Shown: one piece after another, positions 7,948 through 17,436 of the stretch
How the letters are laid out: every line of letters starts with the position of its first letter
Position numbering within the stretch: the stretch's first letter is position 1
Position numbers and translations under genes: made by a program
Assembly (NCBI RefSeq): GCF_900091555.1
Contig: NZ_FMCX01000004.1
Coordinates: forward strand, 186,001-250,000
Length of the DNA: 64,000 nucleotides
Direction: 5' to 3'
Source of the DNA: Micromonospora mirobrigensis
GTDB lineage: Bacteria > Actinomycetota > Actinomycetes > Mycobacteriales > Micromonosporaceae
Notes under the pieces: generated by a model
Databases searched by the model: none
The model's input: only the letters and a program-made list of their open reading frames with translations
Told to the model about the DNA's origin: nothing

Positions 7948-8832
7948 ATGCGTCTGGTCTCGCTGCTGCCCTCCGCCACGGAGATCGTCTACGCCCTGGG
8001 GCTCGGTGACGAGCTGGTCGGGGTCACCTTCGAGTGCGAGGTGCCGGCCGCCGACCGGGCCGGCAAGGCGGTGGTGGTGGGTGGCCGGGACACCCGCGGG
8101 ATGACCCCGGGCGAGATCGACGCGTACGTGCGGGCGCAGGCGGCCGCCGGGGCGGACCTGTACACCCTGCACCGCGACGCGCTCGCCGGTCTGGACCCGG
8201 AACTGATCGTCACCCAGGACCTGTGCCGAGTCTGCGCGCTGCCGTCGGGACAGGTGTCGGCCGCCCTGGAGCATCTCGGCTGTCGCGCCGACGTGCTCTC
8301 GCTGGACCCGCACACCCTCGACGAGGTGCTCGACACCGTGCTCGCGGTGGGCGAGCGGGCGGGCGTACCCGATCGGGCGCACGCCCTGGTGGACGGCCTG
8401 CGCGCCCGGCTCGCGGCGGTCTCGGCGGCGGTCGCCGGCCGGCCCCGGCGGCGGGTGGCCGTGGTGGAGTGGGTGGACCCGCCGTTCCCCGGCGGGCACT
8501 GGGTGCCGGACCTGGTCGCCGCCGCCGGCGGGGAGCCGGTCGCGGGCCGACCCGGGCGGCGGTCGGCGCCGACCACCTGGGCCGAGCTCGCCGACGCCGA
8601 CCCGCAGGTCGTGCTGGTGACCCCGTGCGGGTTCCACCTCGACGGCGCGGTCGAACAGGCCCGGACGGTGGCCGGCCGCTTCCCCGGCGCGGAGGTCTGG
8701 GCGGTCGACGCCGACGCGCTGATCGTCCGCCCGGGCCCGCGGCTGGTCGACGGCGTCGAGGCGATCGCCGCGATCCTGCACCCCGACGCCGTGCCGGCCG
8801 CACCGGCCGGCAGCATCGCCCGGGTCGCCTGA
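7948..8832 (+). CDS. Cobalamin-binding / BtuF-like periplasmic-binding-fold protein
   Basis: A 294-residue protein with the two-lobed class III binding-protein fold (Fe/B12 type). It opens directly with MRLVSLLPSATEIVYALGLGDELVGV, the BtuF-like core, and has no signal peptide or lipobox, so it is probably cytoplasmic and not a conventional importer subunit. VTQDLCRVCALP near residue 90 and FPGGHWVPDLVAAAGGEP near residue 180 are typical of actinobacterial cobalamin-binding proteins of this group. No BtuC or BtuD genes are adjacent and no B12 riboswitch-like leader is visible. Ligand assignment is from family resemblance. Confidence 0.8.
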   Translation: MRLVSLLPSATEIVYALGLGDELVGVTFECEVPAADRAGKAVVVGGRDTRGMTPGEIDAYVRAQAAAGADLYTLHRDALAGLDPELIVTQDLCRVCALPSGQVSAALEHLGCRADVLSLDPHTLDEVLDTVLAVGERAGVPDRAHALVDGLRARLAAVSAAVAGRPRRRVAVVEWVDPPFPGGHWVPDLVAAAGGEPVAGRPGRRSAPTTWAELADADPQVVLVTPCGFHLDGAVEQARTVAGRFPGAEVWAVDADALIVRPGPRLVDGVEAIAAILHPDAVPAAPAGSIARVA

Positions 8833-8838
8833 GGCGCC

Positions 8839-9768
8839 TCAGCGGTCGGGGCTGTCGGCCGGGGCCATCACCCGCAGCGCGTTGACGTCCAGTCCGACCC
8901 GGATCGGCGTGGTGCCGCAGAGCTCGCCGTCCACCTCCACCCGCGCCGGGCGGTCGGTCTCCAGCCACAGCTCCCCGACGGCGAGGAACGGCTCGTCGGC
9001 GAGGCTGCGACGGTGGCCGGTGGCGGCGTTGCGGGTGGTCTCGCGCAGCAGCCCGCGCCGGGTGGCCCCGCCGACCGGGTACGCCACCAGCAACCCGTCG
9101 TCGGCGTTCGCGTCCGCGGTGATGGGCCGGCCGGCCTGGAAGCCGCCGTTGGCCACGTACAGCTGGTGGGTGACCAGTTCCCGCGCGGTGTCCCCGGCGC
9201 GCAGCGTGACCCGCAGCGGCCGGTGCCGGGCCAGCAGCGCCAACGCCGTCGCCGGGTACGCCAGCCGGCCGGTGAGCCGCTTCAGCCGCGGCGGGGTGCG
9301 GAGCATGATGTCGGCGGAGAGCCCCACCCCGACGTGGTTGGCGAACCGCGTCCCGCCGATCAGTCCGAGGTCGACGTCGATCACCTTGCCGTCGGTGAGC
9401 ACCGCGACCGCGGCGTCGAGGTCGAGCGGGACGCCGACGGTGCGGGCGAAGTTGTTGGTGGTGCCCAGCGGCAGCAGGCCCAGCGCGATGTCGCGGTGCG
9501 CGAGCAGCCGGGCGGCGGTGCCGAGGGTGCCGTCGCCGCCGCCGGCGACCAGCAGGTCAGGGCCGAGGTCGGCGGCCTCGGCGAGCTGCTTCTCCAGCTC
9601 GCCCGGTCGGTCCACCGGGCAGTCCCGGACCAGGGTGAACCCGGCGGCGAGCAGCCGGGACCGGGCGCCGTCGTGGAGCCGGCGGCCGCGCCGGGAGTGG
9701 GCGTTGACCACCAGGGCGGCCCGTCGGTCCCGGCGGATGGCCGCCCCCAACTCCTGCTTGGTGCGCAT
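8839..9768 (-). CDS. Diacylglycerol kinase catalytic domain protein (YegS-like)
   Basis: A 309-residue DAGK-family protein. The N-terminal lobe has VVNAHSRRGRR, GGGDGTLGTAA (nucleotide loop) and LPLGTTNNFARTVG (the second conserved loop, with TTNN instead of GTGND as in the other copy at 2411-3337). The C-terminal lobe has VANGGFQAGR and VEVDGELCGTTP. It should phosphorylate a membrane lipid or sphingoid base. ATG 9768 is preferred over the longer frame from 9804. Convergent with the BtuF-like gene (six-base gap). Confidence 0.83.
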   Translation of the reverse strand: MRTKQELGAAIRRDRRAALVVNAHSRRGRRLHDGARSRLLAAGFTLVRDCPVDRPGELEKQLAEAADLGPDLLVAGGGDGTLGTAARLLAHRDIALGLLPLGTTNNFARTVGVPLDLDAAVAVLTDGKVIDVDLGLIGGTRFANHVGVGLSADIMLRTPPRLKRLTGRLAYPATALALLARHRPLRVTLRAGDTARELVTHQLYVANGGFQAGRPITADANADDGLLVAYPVGGATRRGLLRETTRNAATGHRRSLADEPFLAVGELWLETDRPARVEVDGELCGTTPIRVGLDVNALRVMAPADSPDR

Positions 9769-9813
9769 GGGCACCGAGCCTATCCCGGTGGCGCACCCGG
9801 GCACGTTGCGCCG

Positions 9814-11043
9814 CTACGGCACCAGTTCCGCGGCGCGGTCCAGCAGCGCCCGCCGTTCGGCGGGACCGTGGGCCAGCTCGGCGGCGCGGCGGAACAGCTG
9901 GGCGGCCCGCGGGGCGTCGCCGTACCGGGCGGTGAGGTGGGCCTCGGCGGCGACCGCGTGCGCGTTGCCGTCCAGCTCTCCGTCGCCGCGCGCGGCGGCC
10001 AGCAGCCGCAGCCCGGCCGTCGGCCCGTACGCGTGGCCGTGGGCGACCGCCCGGTTCAGCGCCACGACCGGGCTCGGGTGCAGCCGCAGCAGCGCGTCGT
10101 ACCCGGCGGCTACGGCCGCCCAGTCGGTCCCCGCGGTGCTCGGCGCGGTGGCGTGGCAGGCGGCGATCCGGGCCTGCCACGCGTACGGGCCGTCGGGCAG
10201 GCCGGCCAGGATCTCCCGCGCCTCGGCGATGGCGGCGGCGTCCCAACGGGACCGGTCCTGCCGGTCGAGGGTGAGCAGGGTGCCGTCGGCGTCGCGGCGG
10301 GCGTCGCGGCGGGAGTGGTGCAGCAGGAGCAGCGCCAGCAGCGCGGCGACCTCCGGTTGCTCGGGCATCAGCCGGGCCACCAGGCGGGTCAGCCGGATCG
10401 CCTCGTCGGCGAAGGCCGGCTCCCCGTCGGCGTCGTGGCCGAGGGTGAACAGCAGGTAGAGCACGGCCAGCACACCGGGTAGCCGCTCGGGCAGTGCCGG
10501 TCCGCTCGGCACCCGGTACGGGATGCCGGCCGTCCTGATCCGGGTCCTGGCCCGGGTGAGCCGGCGGGTCATGGTGGCCTCGGTGACCAGCAGCGCACGG
10601 GCGACGTCGGCGGTGGGGACACCGAGGACGGTCCGCAGGGTCAGCGCCACCCGGTCGGCGAGGCGCAGCGCCGGATGGCAGCAGGTGAAGACGAGCCGCA
10701 GCCGGTCGTCCACCAGGTCCTCCCCCTCCCCCGGCCCGTCGTCCGGGCCGTCGGTGAGGGCGAGCACCGCCAGGTCGCGCAGCTTGCGCCGCTCGACCGA
10801 GGCGCGGCGCAGCACGTCCAACGCCCGGTTGCGGGCCACCGTCATCAGCCAGCCGCCCGGGTTGGCCGGGACGCCGTCGTGCGGCCAGCGCTCCAGGCCG
10901 GCTGCGAGGGCCTCCTGGGCACAGTCCTCGGCGAGTGCCCAGTCCCCGGTGACCCGGATCAGGGCGGCGACGATCCGCGGGTACGACTCGGTCCCCGCGA
11001 CCGCGGCGGCCTGCGCCGCCGCGGTCGGCCGGGTGTCGGTCAC
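9814..11043 (-). CDS. ECF RNA polymerase sigma factor, ECF42-type with C-terminal extension
   Basis: A 409-residue protein. Sigma region 2 is at about residues 20-90 (ALIRVTGDWALAEDCAQEALAAGLERWP ... GGWLMTVARNRALDVLRR), region 4 at about 125-185 (DRVALTLRTVLGVPTADVARALLVTEATMTRRLTRARTRIR). A roughly 220-residue alpha-helical C-terminal extension follows, typical of the ECF42 group, which is encoded next to DGPF/YCII-type proteins. That partner is indeed directly upstream; its stop overlaps this GTG start (GTGA). No anti-sigma gene is adjacent, as expected for this group. Target promoters cannot be read here. Confidence 0.9.
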   Translation of the reverse strand: MTDTRPTAAAQAAAVAGTESYPRIVAALIRVTGDWALAEDCAQEALAAGLERWPHDGVPANPGGWLMTVARNRALDVLRRASVERRKLRDLAVLALTDGPDDGPGEGEDLVDDRLRLVFTCCHPALRLADRVALTLRTVLGVPTADVARALLVTEATMTRRLTRARTRIRTAGIPYRVPSGPALPERLPGVLAVLYLLFTLGHDADGEPAFADEAIRLTRLVARLMPEQPEVAALLALLLLHHSRRDARRDADGTLLTLDRQDRSRWDAAAIAEAREILAGLPDGPYAWQARIAACHATAPSTAGTDWAAVAAGYDALLRLHPSPVVALNRAVAHGHAYGPTAGLRLLAAARGDGELDGNAHAVAAEAHLTARYGDAPRAAQLFRRAAELAHGPAERRALLDRAAELVP

Positions 11044-11381
11044 GCGGAACCGGGCAGGTCGACCAGCGGGCGCAGCTCCAGGCGGCCCGCGTACGCCATC
11101 GGGTGGGCCCGGGCCACCTCGATCGCCTCGTCCAGGTCGGCGCACTCGAGCAGGTCGAACCCGACGATCAGCTCCTTGGTCTCGGCGAACGGGCCGTCGG
11201 AGACCAGCAGCTCCCCACCGCGGACCCGCACGGTGGTGGCGGAGTCGGCGGGCCCGAGCACGCTGCCGTCCAGCCGGCGGCCGTTGGCGTCGTTGTCGGC
11301 CACCCACGTCTCGACGTCGGGGTGGGTGGCGGTGTCGGGGTCCGGCTCGGTGTCGGTGCAGACGAACATCAGGTACTTCAT
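11040..11381 (-). CDS. DGPF / YCII-related domain protein, partner of ECF42 sigma factor
   Basis: A 113-residue protein beginning MKYLMFVCTD and containing the diagnostic SDGPFAETKELIVGFDLLE near residues 62-80. DGPF proteins have a ferredoxin-like alpha+beta fold related to YCII and are conserved beside ECF42 sigma genes; their biochemical role is unclear. The stop codon overlaps the sigma-factor start by four bases, so the two are translationally coupled. Confidence 0.9.
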   Translation of the reverse strand: MKYLMFVCTDTEPDPDTATHPDVETWVADNDANGRRLDGSVLGPADSATTVRVRGGELLVSDGPFAETKELIVGFDLLECADLDEAIEVARAHPMAYAGRLELRPLVDLPGSA

Positions 11382-11556
11382 CGTGGACGCTCCTCGGTTG
11401 TGGGGCTCTGACCAGGGTGACGAACGGCCACCGCCGAACCGGACAGCGCCGGCGGAGAAATTCTGGACGAGGTTGTCGCCGAGGTCACGCCCCCGATGGT
11501 CGTTTATCGACCGGCCGTCGGGAAATGCTGGAAGGACGTCGACCGGAGGAGCACCG

Positions 11557-11874
11557 ATGGCCAGCAGCAGCCGACCCAGCCAGTCCCGCCCCCTGCCCGC
11601 CGGCGTGACCGACCCGCTGCTCTGGCGGCTCGCCGAGGACGTCGCCGCGGCCCACCAGCCGGACGAGAACGGCAACTGCCGCAATCTGCTCTGCGCCGGC
11701 CAGCGGGGGCCCTGCGGTCCGCTGGTCAACGCCGACCGGGCGCGCCGGCTCGCCGGCGGTGAGCCGGCGGTGGACCGGCCGGCCGGCTCTCGCGGGTCCT
11801 GGCCGCTGGCCGGCGAGCGGCGCGGGCCGGCGCCGCAGCGCCCGGACCGCCGCCGGTCCCGCTCGGCGGCCTGA
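11557..11874 (+). CDS. Small hypothetical protein
   Basis: A 105-residue protein with a good ribosome binding site (GGAGGA seven bases before ATG). The central part DPLLWRLAEDVAAAHQPDENGNCRNLLCAGQRGPCGPLVNADRARRL has three Cys in a CxxxxCxxxxxxxC-like arrangement. The C-terminus is Arg/Pro-rich and probably disordered. I do not recognise a domain. It is divergent from the sigma/DGPF pair and ends 145 bases before the peptide importer operon. Confidence 0.6.
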   Translation: MASSSRPSQSRPLPAGVTDPLLWRLAEDVAAAHQPDENGNCRNLLCAGQRGPCGPLVNADRARRLAGGEPAVDRPAGSRGSWPLAGERRGPAPQRPDRRRSRSAA

Positions 11875-11955
11875 CCACCGCGATCGAAGCTGATCATTAA
11901 CAGACATTTCCTGTACGCACCACAAGGGGCGGTCGGCGGCCTTTCCCACCATTGA

Positions 11956-11984
11956 TTGACATCACCTCCGATTCGCAGAACGAT
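11956..11984 (+). promoter_or_regulatory. Putative sigma-A-type promoter of the peptide importer operon
   Basis: A perfect -35 TTGACA (11956-11961) lies 17 bases before AACGAT, a weak -10. The surrounding 11875-12019 is unusually AT-rich for this window (TGATCATTAACAGACATTTC). The operon's first gene starts at 12020 with GGAGGGGGA as ribosome binding site. The -10 match is only partial. Confidence 0.4.
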
Positions 11985-12019
11985 GGCACCTTCGTTCCGC
12001 GAGGCATCGGAGGGGGACC

Positions 12020-13558
12020 GTGTCCAGAATCGGATCCAGGTTGATCGGCGGCGCACTCGCCCTCGCGCTGGTCACCGTCGGCGGGTGCAGTTCCGGTGAG
12101 AGCGTCGACGTCGACGGTGCCGCCACCCAGGGCGGCGCTGGCGGGGTGCTGACCGCCGCGATCGGTGGCGAGCCCGACCAGCTCGACCCGCACCGGACCT
12201 CGGCGTACTACAGCTTCGAGGTGCTGGAGAACGTCTACGACACCCTCGTCGAGCCGGACGAGAACCTGCGGATGCAGCCGTCACTGGCGACGAAGTGGAC
12301 CACCAGCGCCGACCAGCTCACCTGGACGTTCACCCTGCGCGGCGGGGTGCGCTTCTCCGACGGCTCGCCGCTGACCGCCGAGGACGTCAAGTACTCCTAC
12401 GACCGCATCGTCGGCGAGAAGCTGAACGCGGCGTACCGGTTCGCCGCGGTGAAATCGGTCGCGGCGCCCGACCCGACGACGGTGGTCGTCACCCTCTCCG
12501 CGCCCACCCCGAACCTGCTGGCCAACCTCGGCGGGTTCAAGGGCGTCGCCATCGTCGAGAAGTCCAACGTCGAGTCGGGCGCGATCAAGACCAAGCCGGT
12601 CGGCAGCGGACCGTTCGCCGTCGCGTCGTACACCTCCGGCGACAGCGTCAAGCTGGTCCGCAACGACAACTACTGGAACACGAAACCGAAGCTTGACGGG
12701 GTCACCTTCACCTTCGTCAAGGACCCGACGGTGGCGTTGCAGAACCTGCGCGGCGGCGAGGCCCAGTGGACCGACAACCTGCCGCCGCAGCAGGTCCCGG
12801 CGCTGACCGACGGCGGTGAGCTAACCGTGCAGCGCAAACCGTCCGCGGACTACTGGTACCTGGCGCTCAACCAGGCCCGCAAGCCCTACGGCGACGTGAA
12901 CGTACGGCGCGCCGTCGCCTTCGCCCTCGACCCGGCCGCGATCACCAAGGCCGCCAAGTTCGGGCTGGCCACCGTCAACCAGACCGCCATCCCCAAGGGC
13001 AGCTCCTGGTACTACGAGTACGCGCCGTACCGGCACGACCCGGAGCAGGCCAAGGCGCTGCTCGGCCAGGCCGGGGTGAGCGGGCTGACCATGGACCTGA
13101 TGGTGACCAGCGAGTACCCGGAGACGGTCAGCGCCGCCCAGGTGATCGCCGCCCAGCTCAAGGAGGTCGGGATCACCGTGAAGATCCGTACCCTGGACTT
13201 CGCCCAGTGGCTCGACGAGCAGGGCAGGGGCACCTTCGACGCGTTCATGCTCGGCTGGCTGGGCAACATCGACCCGGACGAGTTCTACTACGCCCAGCAC
13301 CACAGCGGCGGCGCCTTCAACTTCCAGAAGTACCGCAACCCGGCGGTGGACAGGCTGCTCGACGCCGCCCGTACGCAGACCGACCAGGGCGCCCGCAAGC
13401 AGGCGTACGACCAGGCGGCGAAGCAGATCGTCGACGACGCCAGCTACATCTACCTGTACAACCCGGACGTGGTGCAGGGCTGGTCGAAGAAGGTCACCGG
13501 CTACCAGGCCCGCACCGACCGGGCGATCCGCTTCCGCGACGTCGCCCTGACCAAGTGA
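12020..13558 (+). CDS. ABC transporter substrate-binding lipoprotein (SBP_bac_5, DppA/OppA type)
   Basis: A 512-residue lipoprotein: short basic N-terminus, hydrophobic core and lipobox VTVGGC with the acylated Cys near residue 23. The mature part is the family 5 extracellular solute-binding domain; GEPDQLDPHRTSAYYSFEVLENVYDTL near residue 51 and LTWTFTLRGGVRFSDGSPLTAEDVKYSYDRI near residue 100 are diagnostic. It captures peptides or related solutes outside the membrane for the permeases encoded next. GTG start with GGAGGGGGA upstream. First gene of a five-gene operon (12020-17366). Confidence 0.92.
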   Translation: MSRIGSRLIGGALALALVTVGGCSSGESVDVDGAATQGGAGGVLTAAIGGEPDQLDPHRTSAYYSFEVLENVYDTLVEPDENLRMQPSLATKWTTSADQLTWTFTLRGGVRFSDGSPLTAEDVKYSYDRIVGEKLNAAYRFAAVKSVAAPDPTTVVVTLSAPTPNLLANLGGFKGVAIVEKSNVESGAIKTKPVGSGPFAVASYTSGDSVKLVRNDNYWNTKPKLDGVTFTFVKDPTVALQNLRGGEAQWTDNLPPQQVPALTDGGELTVQRKPSADYWYLALNQARKPYGDVNVRRAVAFALDPAAITKAAKFGLATVNQTAIPKGSSWYYEYAPYRHDPEQAKALLGQAGVSGLTMDLMVTSEYPETVSAAQVIAAQLKEVGITVKIRTLDFAQWLDEQGRGTFDAFMLGWLGNIDPDEFYYAQHHSGGAFNFQKYRNPAVDRLLDAARTQTDQGARKQAYDQAAKQIVDDASYIYLYNPDVVQGWSKKVTGYQARTDRAIRFRDVALTK

Positions 13559-13574
13559 CCCGGCGGGGTACGCG

Positions 13575-14519
13575 GTGAGCCGCTTCGTCCTGCGCCGGCT
13601 GCTTCAGTCGGCCGTCGTCCTGCTCGGGGTGACCCTGGTGGTCTTCCTGCTGCTGCAACTGGTTCCCGGCGACCCGGTCCGGGTGGCGCTGGGCACCCGC
13701 TTCGACCCGCAGACGTACGAGGCGCTGCGCACCCGGGCCGGGCTGGACCGGCCGCTGGTCGCCCAGTACTTCAGCTACGTCGGCCGGGCGGTCACCGGTG
13801 ACCTGGGGGTGAGCTTCCGCAGCGGCCAGCCGGTCACCCGGATCGTGCTGGAACGCCTGCCGGCGACGCTGTCGCTGGCGTTGACCGCGGTGCTGATCGC
13901 GGTGCTGGTCGCGTTCCCGCTCGGCGTGCTCGCCGCCGTCCGCAGCGGCTCGGCGCTGGACCACGCGGCCCGGGTGTTCAGCCAGTTCGGCGTCTCGGTG
14001 CCCGACTTCTGGATGGGCATCATGGGCATCCTGCTCTTCGCCGGGGTGCTCGGCTGGCTGCCGCCGTCGGGCTACGTGCCGCTGACCGAGGACCCGGCGG
14101 GCTGGCTGGCGCACGTGCTGCTGCCCGCCGCCACGGTCGGGCTGGTGACCGCCTCCATCCTCACCCGGTTCATCCGCTCGTCGGTGCTGGAGGTGCTCTC
14201 CGCCGACTACGTCCGCACCGCCGAGGCGAAGGGGCTGCGCACCCGGGTGGTGGTGCTGCGGCACGTGCTGCGCAACGCCCTGATCCCGGTGATCACCGTC
14301 GTCGCGGTGCAGCTCGCCAGCCTGCTCGGCGGGGTGATCGTGGTCGAGGTGCTCTTCGCCTGGCCCGGCATCGGCCGGCTCACCTACGACGCCGTCCAGG
14401 CCCGCGACTATCCGGTGCTCCAGGGCGCCGTGCTGCTGGTCGCCGCGCTGTTCCTGCTGATGAACCTGCTGGTGGACATCCTCTACGCCCGCCTCGACCC
14501 GCGGATCACCGCCCGATGA
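13575..14519 (+). CDS. Peptide ABC transporter permease, DppB type
   Basis: A 314-residue inner-membrane permease with about six transmembrane segments. The N-terminus VSRFVLRRLLQSAVVLLGVTLVVFLLLQLVPGDPV is the OppB/DppB signature. The cytoplasmic EAA-type loop, which docks with the ATPases, is YVRTAEAKGLRTRVVVLRHVLRNALIPV near residues 213-240. It starts 16 bases after the binding-protein stop and overlaps the next permease by four bases (ATGA), pointing to translational coupling. Confidence 0.93.
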   Translation: MSRFVLRRLLQSAVVLLGVTLVVFLLLQLVPGDPVRVALGTRFDPQTYEALRTRAGLDRPLVAQYFSYVGRAVTGDLGVSFRSGQPVTRIVLERLPATLSLALTAVLIAVLVAFPLGVLAAVRSGSALDHAARVFSQFGVSVPDFWMGIMGILLFAGVLGWLPPSGYVPLTEDPAGWLAHVLLPAATVGLVTASILTRFIRSSVLEVLSADYVRTAEAKGLRTRVVVLRHVLRNALIPVITVVAVQLASLLGGVIVVEVLFAWPGIGRLTYDAVQARDYPVLQGAVLLVAALFLLMNLLVDILYARLDPRITAR

Positions 14520-15397
14520 GCGCCGCCCGGGACAGCCAGGCGCGGCGTGCCCTGTCGGCGCTGCGGCACGACCCGCCCGCGGTGGCCGGCGCGGTGGTGC
14601 TGCTGGCCCTCGTGGTGGTGGGGACCGCCGGGCGGTGGCTCGCCCCGGCCGGCGTCAACGACGTCGACGTCGACCAGATGCTGCACCCGCCGAGCTGGGC
14701 GCACCCGTTCGGCACCGACGAGCTGGGCCGCGACGTGCTCAGCCGGGTGCTGGTGGCCGCCCGGGTCTCGCTGGAGGTCGGCGTGGTCAGCGTCGGCATC
14801 GCGCTGCTGGTCGGCGCCGGCATCGGGCTGGTCGCCGGGTACTACCGGGGCTGGGTCGACAACGTGCTGATGCGCGGCATGGACGTCCTGTTCGCCTTCC
14901 CGGTGCTGCTGCTGGCCGTGGCCATCGTGGCGGTCCTCGGCCCCGGCCTGCTCACCGCGATGATCGCCATCGGCGTGGTCTACACCCCGATCTTCGCCCG
15001 GGTCACCCGCGCCGGTGTGCTCTCGGTGCGGGAGCAGGTCTTCGTCCGGGCGGCGGTCTCCATCGGCGCGTCCGACCTGCGGATCATCCGCCGGCACGTG
15101 CTGCCGAACATCGCCGCGCCGCTGATCGTGCAGACCTCGCTGTCGCTGGCGTTCGCCATCCTCTCGGAGGCGGCGCTCTCCTTCCTCGGCCTGGGCATCC
15201 AGCCGCCCGCCCCGGCCTGGGGCCGGATGCTCTTCGACGGGCGCGGCTTCGTCACCGAGGCGTGGTGGCTGGGCTTCTTCCCCGGCGCGGCGATCTTCCT
15301 GACCGTGCTCGCCTTCAACCTGGTCGGGGACGCGCTGCGCGACGTGCTCGACCCCCGTCAGCTGACCCTCGGCGAGGCATCGAGGAGCACCACGTGA
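14516..15397 (+). CDS. Peptide ABC transporter permease, DppC type
   Basis: A 293-residue permease with an N-terminal OppC-like region and the BPD_transp_1 domain. [27 protein letters not shown] near residue 62 and [30 protein letters not shown] near residue 177 (EAA loop) are diagnostic. It pairs with the DppB-type permease to form the transmembrane channel. Starts at ATG overlapping the previous stop; its own stop overlaps the next GTG start. Confidence 0.93.
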   Translation: MSAARDSQARRALSALRHDPPAVAGAVVLLALVVVGTAGRWLAPAGVNDVDVDQMLHPPSWAHPFGTDELGRDVLSRVLVAARVSLEVGVVSVGIALLVGAGIGLVAGYYRGWVDNVLMRGMDVLFAFPVLLLAVAIVAVLGPGLLTAMIAIGVVYTPIFARVTRAGVLSVREQVFVRAAVSIGASDLRIIRRHVLPNIAAPLIVQTSLSLAFAILSEAALSFLGLGIQPPAPAWGRMLFDGRGFVTEAWWLGFFPGAAIFLTVLAFNLVGDALRDVLDPRQLTLGEASRSTT

Positions 15398-16374
15398 CCG
15401 ACCGACCCGTGCTCGCCGTCGAGGAACTCACCGTCACCCTGGGCACCCGCTCCGGGTCGGCCCGCGCCGTCGCCGGCGTCGACTGGTCCGTCCACCCCGG
15501 CCGGACCCTCGCCCTGGTCGGCGAGTCGGGCAGCGGCAAGACGATGAGCGTGCTCGCCGCCACCGGCCTGGCGCCGCGTACCGCCCGGGTCACCGGCCGG
15601 GTGCGGCTGCTCGGCGAGGAGCTGACCGCACTGGACCCGAGGCGGCGCCGGCAGCTGCGCGGCCGGCACGTCGGCTTCGTCTTCCAGGACCCGATGACGT
15701 CGCTGAACCCGGTGCTGACCGTCGGCCGGCAGGTCACCGAGGCGTGCGAGGAACACCTCGGGATGAGCCGCCGGCAGGCCCGCGACCGGGCCGTGGAGCT
15801 GCTGGAGCTGGTCGGCATCCCGTCGGCGGCCCGCCGGGTCGACGACCACCCGCACCAGTTCTCCGGCGGAATGCGGCAACGGGTGGTGATCGCGATGGCG
15901 TTGGCCTGCGACCCGGCGCTGCTGATCGCCGACGAGCCGACCACCGCTCTGGACGTCACCACCCAGGCGCAGATCGTCGAGCTGGTCGCCGGACTGCAGC
16001 GACGACTCGGGACCGCCGTGGTCTGGATCACCCACGACCTCGGGGTGGTCGCCGGGGTCGCCGACACGGTGGCCGTGATGTACGGCGGCCGGATCGTCGA
16101 GCAGGGGCCCGTCGACGCGGTCTTCGCCGCGCCCGGGCACCCGTACACCCGGGCCCTGCTGGCCGCCCGGCCGCGGCCCGGCGGGGCCGGCGACGACCTG
16201 CCGGCCATCCCCGGCGCCCCGCCGAGCCCGCTGGAGCTGCCGGCCGGTTGCGCCTTCTGGCCCCGCTGCCCGGTCCGCGGCGACGCCCGCTGCGAACACG
16301 AGCTACCGCCGCTGACGCCGGTCGGGCCGGACCATCGGGTACGCAGCTTCTACCGCACCGGGGAGGACCGATGA
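15394..16374 (+). CDS. Peptide ABC transporter ATP-binding protein, DppD type
   Basis: A 326-residue ABC ATPase. Walker A GESGSGKT near residue 46, Q-loop FVFQDP, signature FSGGMRQR, Walker [13 protein letters not shown], and H-loop ITHDLG are all intact. The C-terminal oligopeptide-transporter region has [15 protein letters not shown] near residue 288, the cysteine-rich motif of DppD/OppD proteins. It works as a heterodimer with the following ATPase. GTG start overlaps the upstream stop by four bases. Confidence 0.93.
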   Translation: MTDRPVLAVEELTVTLGTRSGSARAVAGVDWSVHPGRTLALVGESGSGKTMSVLAATGLAPRTARVTGRVRLLGEELTALDPRRRRQLRGRHVGFVFQDPMTSLNPVLTVGRQVTEACEEHLGMSRRQARDRAVELLELVGIPSAARRVDDHPHQFSGGMRQRVVIAMALACDPALLIADEPTTALDVTTQAQIVELVAGLQRRLGTAVVWITHDLGVVAGVADTVAVMYGGRIVEQGPVDAVFAAPGHPYTRALLAARPRPGGAGDDLPAIPGAPPSPLELPAGCAFWPRCPVRGDARCEHELPPLTPVGPDHRVRSFYRTGEDR

Positions 16375-17366
16375 GCGCCGAGGTGGTCGCCGAGCTGGAC
16401 GACCTGAAGGTGTGGTTCCCGGTGGCCGGCGGTGCGGTCCGGGCGGTGGACGGTGTGTCGCTGCGGATCCACCCCGGCGAGACGCTCGGCCTGGTCGGCG
16501 AGTCGGGCAGCGGCAAGTCCACCACCGGGCTGGCCCTGCTCCGGCTGGTCGACCCCACCACCGGGCGGGTCCGGGTGGCCGGGCAGGACGTGACCGGCTG
16601 GTCCCGACGCCGGCTGCGCGGCGTACGCCGGAAGGTGGCCATGGTGTTCCAGGACCCGCAGGCGTCGCTGGACCCGCGGCACACCGTGGCGGCCAGTGTC
16701 GCCGAGCCGCTGGTGGTGCACCGGCTGGGCGGTGACGCCGACGCCCGACGGCGGCGGGTCGCCGAGCTGCTCGACCTGGTGGGCCTGCGCCCGGAGCTCG
16801 GCGGGCGGCACCCGCACGAACTCTCCGGCGGCCAGCGGCAGCGGGTGGGGATCGCCCGCGCCCTGGCCGGGGAGCCCGACCTGATCGTGCTGGACGAGCC
16901 GATCGCGTCGCTGGACCTGAGCGTCCAGGCGCAGATCATGAACCTGCTGCGCCGGCTGCAACGCGAGCTGGGGCTGACCTACCTGTTCATCTCGCACGAC
17001 CTGGCCGCCGTGGAGCACATGAGCGACCGGGTCGCCGTGATGTACCTGGGCCGGATCGTCGAGACGGGCAGCCCCGCCCAGCTCTGGCAGCAGCCGGCCC
17101 ACCCGTACACCGCCGCCCTGCTGTCGGCGATCCCGGAGGCCGACCCGGCGGTGGAACGGCACCGCCGGCGGATCATCCTCGCCGGTGACATCCCCAGCCC
17201 GGTGGACCCGCCGAGCGGCTGCCGGTTCCGGACCCGCTGCCCCAGCGCCCGGCCCGACTGCGCCGACACCGACCCGGGCCTGGACCCGGTGACCGGCGAC
17301 CACCGGGCCGCCTGCCTGTACGCCGGCGAGGCGGTCCGGGAGATGCGCGCGACTCCCACCCCCTGA
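16371..17366 (+). CDS. Peptide ABC transporter ATP-binding protein, DppF type
   Basis: A 331-residue ABC ATPase, last gene of the operon. Walker A GESGSGKST, Q-loop MVFQDPQASLDPRH, signature LSGGQRQR, Walker B LIVLDEPIASLD (with the unusual IAS for TSA) and H-loop ISHDLAAV are present, followed by the oligopeptide-specific C-terminal motif CRFRTRCPSARPDC. ATG overlaps the preceding stop by four bases. A strong bidirectional terminator follows four bases after its stop. Confidence 0.93.
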   Translation: MSAEVVAELDDLKVWFPVAGGAVRAVDGVSLRIHPGETLGLVGESGSGKSTTGLALLRLVDPTTGRVRVAGQDVTGWSRRRLRGVRRKVAMVFQDPQASLDPRHTVAASVAEPLVVHRLGGDADARRRRVAELLDLVGLRPELGGRHPHELSGGQRQRVGIARALAGEPDLIVLDEPIASLDLSVQAQIMNLLRRLQRELGLTYLFISHDLAAVEHMSDRVAVMYLGRIVETGSPAQLWQQPAHPYTAALLSAIPEADPAVERHRRRIILAGDIPSPVDPPSGCRFRTRCPSARPDCADTDPGLDPVTGDHRAACLYAGEAVREMRATPTP

Positions 17367-17370
17367 CCGG

Positions 17371-17416
17371 ACAAGGCGAACGCCGCCCCCGCGGTCGGGG
17401 GCGGCGTTCGCCTTGT
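17371..17416. terminator. 20-bp perfect-stem bidirectional terminator
   Basis: ACAAGGCGAACGCCGCCCCC at 17371-17390 is exactly complementary to 17397-17416, with the six-base loop GCGGTC. It lies four bases after the stop of the peptide importer operon and 20 bases after the stop of the convergent tatC, so it can serve both. It is the strongest hairpin in the window. Confidence 0.85.
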
Positions 17417-17436
17417 GTGCCGTGCCTGCCGGGCGG

